From a bacterium (GTDB lineage: Bacteria > Patescibacteriota > Minisyncoccia > Minisyncoccales > PEYH01), in contig JAGGVA010000037.1 in the NCBI GenBank assembly GCA_021158195.1, positions 1 to 18,432 on the forward strand: a DNA stretch of 18,432 nucleotides, given 5' to 3'. Position 1 is the stretch's first letter; each line of letters begins with the position of its first letter. The position numbers and the translations under genes are program-made. Positions 14,161-18,432 of the stretch are shown here, piece after piece. Under the pieces are notes generated by a model. The model saw nothing but the letters and a program-made list of their open reading frames with translations, made no database searches and was not told where the DNA came from.

Positions 14161-14189
14161 TTGAAAAACACCAATTTTATTTCTAAAAT
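14161..14189 (+). promoter_or_regulatory. Promoter of pilD, probably giving a leaderless mRNA
   Basis: TTGAAA (14161-14166), a 17-bp spacer and TAAAAT (14184-14189) put the transcription start at about 14195-14198, which is the ATGATG start of pilD itself. The same TTGAAA-17-TAAAAT pattern precedes tsaD. Confidence 0.55.
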
Positions 14190-14194
14190 AAAAG

Positions 14195-14992
14195 ATGATG
14201 ACAAAATTATTCTTAATTCCAATCGTTTTTATTTTTGGGCTCTTGGTCGGCTCTTTTTTAAATAGCGTTATATATAGAATTAAAAACAATCAAAAAATTG
14301 TTTTTGATCGATCGAAATGTCCTCACTGCGGCCATACCCTAAACTGGTTTGATCTCATTCCTTTTTTAAGTTTTGTTTTTTTAAAAGGAAAGTGTCGTTA
14401 TTGCCAGAAGCCGATTTCTTGGCAATATCCCTTAGTTGAACTTTTCACTGCTTTAATTTTTATTTTGCCTCTTGTTGCTCCAAATAATTTTTTGCCTCAT
14501 AATATTTTCTTGCCAAATTTTTGGCAATTTTTTTGTTATTATATTCTTATTGTCTCTGTTTTAATTGTTATTTTTGTTTTTGATTTAAAATATTATCTTA
14601 TTCCCGACAAAATTCTTTTTTTAGGGATATTAATATCAGTTCTTTTTAATGTTTTGTTATTTCGGGAGGCCTTAATAAACAAAATTTTTGGGGCATTGCT
14701 GTTTAGTTCTTTTTTTCTTTTTCAATATCTACTCTCAAAAGGAAAGTGGATAGGTCTTGGAGATGTAAAACTTGGGGCTTTGCTTGGTTTTATCTTGGGT
14801 TGGAAATTATCCTTGGTAAATTTGTTTTTAAGTTATTTAATAGGTGCTATAATATCAATAGGATTGATTACTCTGAAAAAAAAGACACTTAAGAGTGAAA
14901 TACCCTTTGGACCCATTCTTATTATTGGATTTTTTGTCTCTTTTTTGTGGGGTAATGAGATAATTTTATGGTATTTCAATCTCTTTTCTTAA
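14195..14992 (+). CDS. pilD: Prepilin peptidase / N-methyltransferase PilD
   Basis: PilD is the inner-membrane aspartyl protease that removes prepilin leaders, and in most species it also N-methylates the new N-terminus. The 265-residue protein has the cytoplasmic cysteine-bearing domain CPHC (42-45) and CRYC (67-70) with ISWQYPLVELFTAL. The catalytic aspartates are D130 in FDLKYYLIPD and D190 in GLGD. About seven or eight membrane helices cover most of its length. Two adjacent ATG codons (14195, 14198) lie at the predicted transcription start. Its last 25 bp overlap the next prepilin gene. It should process all six class III-type leaders in this window. Confidence 0.96.
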   Translation: MMTKLFLIPIVFIFGLLVGSFLNSVIYRIKNNQKIVFDRSKCPHCGHTLNWFDLIPFLSFVFLKGKCRYCQKPISWQYPLVELFTALIFILPLVAPNNFLPHNIFLPNFWQFFCYYILIVSVLIVIFVFDLKYYLIPDKILFLGILISVLFNVLLFREALINKIFGALLFSSFFLFQYLLSKGKWIGLGDVKLGALLGFILGWKLSLVNLFLSYLIGAIISIGLITLKKKTLKSEIPFGPILIIGFFVSFLWGNEIILWYFNLFS

Positions 14993-15537
14993 ACAAAAAC
15001 AAGGGCTTTACTTTAGTAGAACTTTTAATTTCTACAGCAATTATTGCCATTCTTTTGGCTGTCTCCTTTTGGGCATATCAAGGCAGGGGACAAGGGGGGA
15101 TTGTTATTTCTAGAGCATCTAACCTTGTTATTACAAAGACAGAAAACACAAGAGAGATGGCTATTTCTACCAAAGAAATTTATGGGATAGTGCCCTCTGG
15201 AGGATATGGCATTAATTTTTCTTTGAGCAACCCTTATAAATTTAGAGTTTTTGCTGATTGTAACGGCAATCATATATTTGATCTTTCAGGTACTCCTTGT
15301 AATGGTCACTCAGAACTCATAGAAGAAGTATCTTTAGAGAAAGGGGTTAAAATTAACAGTGCTAGTTCAAACATTTTAAATATTACCTTTGTGCCTCCCT
15401 CACCCAAGGTTTTCTTTTATACTGCTACCAGCGAGATTTCATCACCTCAAGTTTATATAGATTTAGTATTTGAGAGCCAACCATCCTTTTCCAGAAGGAT
15501 TTATTTTGATAAATCAGGATTAGTTTATGAGCAATAA
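14968..15537 (+). CDS. Minor prepilin, FimT/GspH-like
   Basis: A rather long 13-residue leader ending in KG precedes FTLVELLISTAIIAILLAV, with Glu at +5. The 189-residue product resembles FimT/GspH minor pilins: a beta-rich head with FADCNGNHIFDLSGTPC, which looks like the DxNGDGxFD region of that family, then ELIEEVSLEKGV and a final strand pair. Minor pilins of this kind start or cap the filament, and FimT-type ones can bind DNA in some competent bacteria. The only ATG lies inside pilD, so translation is probably coupled. The subfamily name is tentative. Confidence 0.85.
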   Translation: MVFQSLFLNKNKGFTLVELLISTAIIAILLAVSFWAYQGRGQGGIVISRASNLVITKTENTREMAISTKEIYGIVPSGGYGINFSLSNPYKFRVFADCNGNHIFDLSGTPCNGHSELIEEVSLEKGVKINSASSNILNITFVPPSPKVFFYTATSEISSPQVYIDLVFESQPSFSRRIYFDKSGLVYEQ

Positions 15538-16051
15538 AAAACAACAGGAAGAAGGGTTTACTTTGGCAGAACTAATGATAGCAATTTTTGTTTTTACTAT
15601 TGGAATAGTTGGAGTATACGGAGTTATTCAACAATCTACTCAATTTATTAAACACGCATCAAATCACCTTATAGCCGCTTATCTGGCGCAAGAGGGTATA
15701 GAGATGATAAAAAACATTAGGGATACTAATTTTTTGGAAAAACATTTAGGTCATGATTCTTCTAATCTTTGGGATGAAGGGTTTGAAACAGATGGTTGCT
15801 ATGAGATAGATTGGAATATGCTTGCTAATGTAGATGACCCTAATATTTTAAGTTGTGCCTCTCGCTATCTTAAGATTGACGCCAATGGCACATATAGTTA
15901 TTCTGGCGACGAAACCACCAATTTTCAAAGAGAAATTTGGATAACTTCTGACGGACCAGATTCAAAAATAATTAGGGTAAAAGTTAAATGGCAAGAAGGA
16001 TCAAAGAATTATGAATTTGAAACAGTAGAGAAAATTTATAATTGGCTATGA
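15527..16051 (+). CDS. Minor prepilin, PilV-like
   Basis: The leader MSNKKQQEEG precedes FTLAELMIAIFVFTIGIVGVYGVI, with Glu at +5. The following AAYLAQEGIEMIKNIRDTN is a hallmark of PilV/GspI-like minor pilins. The 174-residue protein has four cysteines in the head region or near it. It overlaps the upstream gene by 11 nt and the downstream one by 4 nt. It should form part of the tip complex that primes pilus assembly together with its neighbours. Confidence 0.85.
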   Translation: MSNKKQQEEGFTLAELMIAIFVFTIGIVGVYGVIQQSTQFIKHASNHLIAAYLAQEGIEMIKNIRDTNFLEKHLGHDSSNLWDEGFETDGCYEIDWNMLANVDDPNILSCASRYLKIDANGTYSYSGDETTNFQREIWITSDGPDSKIIRVKVKWQEGSKNYEFETVEKIYNWL

Positions 16052-16587
16052 ATTATAAAAAAGGATTTACTTTAACAGAATTACTAATTGTTACTGCCGT
16101 TTTTGGCATTTTTATCACTTCTGTGACAGGAATTTTTGTTTATTCTGTTAGGGCGCAAAAAACAGCCCTTGATTTTAAAAAAATTGTTGCCCAAACAAAT
16201 TATGCTATAGAATTAATGGGAAGAAATTTAAGAATGGCAGAAAAAGATAGAGATGGAACTTGTATTCCGGCGGGCACCAATTATCAAATTACAAGAGCAG
16301 GAAACTCAGGAATTAAATTTATTAATGTTTTACAAGATCATAAATGTCAAGAATTTTTTTGGGACCCTGCCAGTCAACAGATTAAATTTGATAACGGAGA
16401 TACAATTATTGATTTAACTTCTCCAAATATCAAGATTACTAAATTGAGATTTGAACTTAGTGGAGATACGCTTGGTGATTACCTTCAACCTATGGTGAAG
16501 ATAGTTATTGAGGCACAAAGCAAAACTGGTTTAGGAAAAATTAATCTCCAAACAACTATTTCCCAGCGCAATCCAGACACATATTAA
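16048..16587 (+). CDS. Minor prepilin, PilW/GspJ-like
   Basis: The leader MNYKKG precedes FTLTELLIVTAVFGIFITSVTG, with Glu at +5, followed by a long amphipathic helix (residues to about 65) and a beta-rich head. I chose the ATG at 16048 because it overlaps the preceding stop as ATGA, the overlap used repeatedly in this cluster; a TTG at 16042 would add two residues. Position after a PilV-like and before a PilX-like gene matches the H/V/W/X order of minor pilin operons. The product is 179 residues. An 8-bp repeat array begins 3 nt after its stop codon. Confidence 0.84.
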   Translation: MNYKKGFTLTELLIVTAVFGIFITSVTGIFVYSVRAQKTALDFKKIVAQTNYAIELMGRNLRMAEKDRDGTCIPAGTNYQITRAGNSGIKFINVLQDHKCQEFFWDPASQQIKFDNGDTIIDLTSPNIKITKLRFELSGDTLGDYLQPMVKIVIEAQSKTGLGKINLQTTISQRNPDTY

Positions 16588-16590
16588 TAT

Positions 16591-16630
16591 CGAAATTTCG
16601 AAATATCGAAATGTCGATATGTCGAAACAT
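16591..16630 (+). repeat. Five-unit array of the 8-bp repeat between minor prepilin genes
   Basis: The units are CGAAATTT, CGAAATAT, CGAAATGT, CGATATGT and CGAAACAT. They are the same family and the same sense orientation, relative to transcription, as the array inside tsaD. The array fills the gap between two coding sequences, and an ATG formed by units four and five (16619) is one possible start of the next gene. Confidence 0.88.
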
Positions 16631-17008
16631 ATGATAAAAAACAAACAAAAAGGCTCAGCACTATTTTTCTCTCTTATTATTTTATCTTTACTTTTAGCAA
16701 TTGTTTTTGGAATAAGCACCATTATCTTTTTACAACTTCAGTCAGTTGCCCGGATAGGGGAATCAGTAATTGCTTTGTCTGCAGCAGATTCAGGAATAGA
16801 AAAAACTCTTTATGATCGTAAATTTTATAGTTATCCTGACGAACTTCCTCCCTCAAGTTCTTTTACCTTGCCAAATGGAGCAAGTTATCAGACAATTATT
16901 TATTCTCCAGGCGATCCAGAATGTCCGTCTGATGCAGCTTCTTGGTTTTGTGTTAAATCAATAGGTGTTTTCAAAAATACAAAACGAGGGCTAAAAGTGA
17001 GTTTGTGA
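16631..17008 (+). CDS. Minor prepilin, PilX/GspK-like
   Basis: The start MIKNKQKG is followed by SALFFSLIILSLLLAIVFGI. This is a prepilin-like leader with Gly at -1 but Ser rather than Phe at +1 and no Glu at +5. Loss of Glu5 is known in PilX/GspK proteins that sit at the filament tip. After the helix comes ALSAADSGIEKTLYD, matching the A-A-E/D-S-G-I-E region of PilX-type proteins. It has 125 residues, with two cysteines near the C-terminus. An alternative in-frame ATG at 16619 lies inside the 8-bp repeat array and would add four residues; I prefer 16631 because the leader length then matches its neighbours. It is the last pilin-like gene of the unit. Confidence 0.78.
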   Translation: MIKNKQKGSALFFSLIILSLLLAIVFGISTIIFLQLQSVARIGESVIALSAADSGIEKTLYDRKFYSYPDELPPSSSFTLPNGASYQTIIYSPGDPECPSDAASWFCVKSIGVFKNTKRGLKVSL

Positions 17009-17010
17009 TT

Positions 17011-18132
17011 ATGCTCCAAAACAGAATAATTTATTTTTTAAAAAATCTTGATTGGGGAATTATTGGTTCATCTTTTTTTCTAACATCTTTGGGGCTTTTA
17101 TCAATCTACAGTTCCTCTCAAGAAAATTTTTTAAACTTTTACAAACAACTTGTTTTTTTTCTTTTGGGAATTATCTTTCTTTTTCTTTTTGCTAAATTTG
17201 ACTATCGGCTTTTTAGGACCAATTCTTTTTTTGTATTATTCTTATATTTCTTGGGTTTAGTTTTACTTTCAGGCCTTTTTATTTTTGGCAAAGAAATAAG
17301 AGGCACAAGGGCTTGGTATCATTTGGGTATAATTTCTTTCAGCCCCACAGAACTGGTAAAGATAATACTAGTAATTGTTCTTGCCAAGTTTTTTTCTTTA
17401 CGGCACAAGGAATTATACAAAATCAGACACATAATTTTATCCGGCATTTATGTATTCATTCCTGCAATTCTTGTTTACAAACAGCCAGATCTGGGCTCAG
17501 TTTTAATTCTTATTGCTCTCTGGATAGGTATGCTTTTTGTTTCAGGAATAAAAATGCGTCATTTCTTAATTTTGGTTTTGGTTGGAATAATTCTTTTGGT
17601 TTTTGCTTGGAATAATCTTTTAAAAGATTATCAAAAAGAGCGAATAATCTCTCTCTTAAAGCCAGATTACAAACCCTTGGAGATTGGCTGGAACCAAAGA
17701 CAGGCAAAAATTGCCATAGGTAATGGGGGATTGTTTGGACAGGGATTCAAAAAAGGCACTCAAACACAATATGGTTTTTTGCCGGAACCTCAGACAGATT
17801 TTATTTTTTCTGCTATCGCTGAAGAGTTTGGTTTTTTTGCAATCTTTTTGTTGCTGGTAGCATATTTTTATCTTATTTGGAGAATTATCAAGATAAGTTT
17901 TCTTGCTCAGGATAATTTTGCTCGTCTTTTTTGTTCAGGAATAGCCATTCTTCTTATTTCTCAATTTTTTGTCAATGTCGGAACTAACTTAGGTTTTCTA
18001 CCAGTTATCGGGTTGCCATTATACTTTGTAAGTTATGGGGGAAGTTCTTTGCTTTTTATGTATATTGCTCTTGGTATAGTAGAAAATATTTTTATTACCT
18101 CTAAAAGAACGCTCAAAAGGGAAACAATTTGA
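17011..18132 (+). CDS. rodA: SEDS peptidoglycan polymerase RodA
   Basis: RodA is a polytopic inner-membrane glycosyltransferase that polymerises lipid II for side-wall growth with a class B penicillin-binding protein. The 373-residue protein has about ten membrane helices and the SEDS signatures RGTRAWYHLGIISFSPTELV and, in the large loop, GNGGLFGQGFKKGTQTQYGF followed by LPEPQTDFIFSAIAEEFGF. The GTQ sequence points to RodA rather than FtsW. The C-terminus has NVGTNLGFLPVIGLPLYFVSYGGSS. The ATG at 17011 is 2 nt after the prepilin stop; a GTG at 17005 overlapping that stop (GTGA) is also possible. It appears to be the final gene of the pilD transcript. The stop TGA is shared with the -35 of the next promoter. 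Confidence 0.95.
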   Translation: MLQNRIIYFLKNLDWGIIGSSFFLTSLGLLSIYSSSQENFLNFYKQLVFFLLGIIFLFLFAKFDYRLFRTNSFFVLFLYFLGLVLLSGLFIFGKEIRGTRAWYHLGIISFSPTELVKIILVIVLAKFFSLRHKELYKIRHIILSGIYVFIPAILVYKQPDLGSVLILIALWIGMLFVSGIKMRHFLILVLVGIILLVFAWNNLLKDYQKERIISLLKPDYKPLEIGWNQRQAKIAIGNGGLFGQGFKKGTQTQYGFLPEPQTDFIFSAIAEEFGFFAIFLLLVAYFYLIWRIIKISFLAQDNFARLFCSGIAILLISQFFVNVGTNLGFLPVIGLPLYFVSYGGSSLLFMYIALGIVENIFITSKRTLKRETI

Positions 18133-18161
18133 CAAGCAATTCATCTGTTATAGTATATAAT
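18129..18161 (+). promoter_or_regulatory. Promoter of the last, partial gene
   Basis: A perfect TTGACA (18129-18134) overlaps the rodA stop codon. A -10 could be TAGTAT (18151-18156, spacer 16) or TATAAT (18156-18161, spacer 21, too long for a normal promoter). The start would lie about 30 nt before the ATG at 18196. Confidence 0.5.
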
Positions 18162-18195
18162 AGTCGGCGTCATTACATTAAATGATTTTATAAAT

Positions 18196-18432
18196 ATGAG
18201 TGAAATTAAAAAATTGGCCTTTTGTACTCCTGAAAAATTACTTTTGGCGATCAATATATTTCTTTTGCCTCTTGTTTTTTGTACATCTTTTCAAAATATT
18301 TTAGATTTTCCCAAGAGAGAAGTATTTCTCTTTTTCACCCTTCTTGCTCTTTTGTTCTGGTTAGCAAAAGGCATTTTTAAAAAAGAACTTAAAATAAAAA
18401 TTAATCCGATATTTTTTGCCTCTTTGGGGCTC
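18196..18432 (+). CDS. Membrane protein, N-terminal part only (possibly O-antigen ligase/polymerase-like)
   Basis: The frame is open for 79 codons from the ATG at 18196 to the window edge. The visible part has a short cytoplasmic start, a membrane segment at about residues 14-31 (LLLAINIFLLPLVFCTSF), a polar linker (LDFPKREVFLFF) and a second membrane segment at about 43-59, then a basic stretch and the beginning of a third. The pattern, with a first helix ending before a phrase like FPKREVF, resembles the start of Wzy/WaaL-type O-antigen ligase proteins. Too little is present to decide. It has its own promoter, so it is probably not part of the pilus transcript. Confidence 0.7.
   Translation, partial: MSEIKKLAFCTPEKLLLAINIFLLPLVFCTSFQNILDFPKREVFLFFTLLALLFWLAKGIFKKELKIKINPIFFASLGL

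Overview
The window is AT-rich, densely packed bacterial DNA that most resembles a Candidate Phyla Radiation (Patescibacteria, Parcubacteria-like) genome. This is inferred from gene content and sequence style; there is no rRNA to place it. The supporting signs are: a type IV pilus cluster with no secretin (PilQ) gene among its members; prepilins with short leaders and phrases such as AYLAQEGIEMIKNIRDTNFL; many 4-nt gene overlaps; and almost no Shine-Dalgarno sequences. The standard code fits, because UGA is the stop codon of several genes that end at their expected family length.

Left part (1-3160): a partial tsaD on the minus strand (tRNA t6A synthesis) is divergent from tRNA-Glu(UUC) and a membrane glycosyltransferase of family 2. 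A tRNA-Ser(GCU) and tRNA-Arg(GCG) pair follows, separated by a 7-bp tandem repeat. The tsaD coding sequence contains an in-frame array of an 8-bp repeat. A second array of the same repeat lies at 16591-16630.

Middle (3160-6150): a terminator, then recG (branch-migration helicase). It is convergent with, and overlaps, comF, a phosphoribosyltransferase-like competence protein. comF and pilM are divergent from a compact region in which two -10 boxes overlap.

Right part (6153-18132): an almost continuous pilus locus in the order pilM, pilN, pilO, a small membrane protein in the PilP position, pilB, a CheY-like receiver, pilT, pilC. A strong promoter then precedes two six-cysteine type IV pilins and a terminator. 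A third unit follows: pilD, four minor prepilins (FimT/GspH-, PilV-, PilW- and PilX-like) and rodA. The last 237 nt begin a new membrane protein with its own promoter. Together these genes encode an extension motor (PilB), a retraction motor (PilT), an inner-membrane platform (PilC, PilM/N/O), pilins and the peptidase that matures them. With comF and recG nearby, DNA uptake is a reasonable but unproven use for the pilus.

No gene-free stretch exceeds 300 bases. I found no insertion sequence, CRISPR array or prophage gene.
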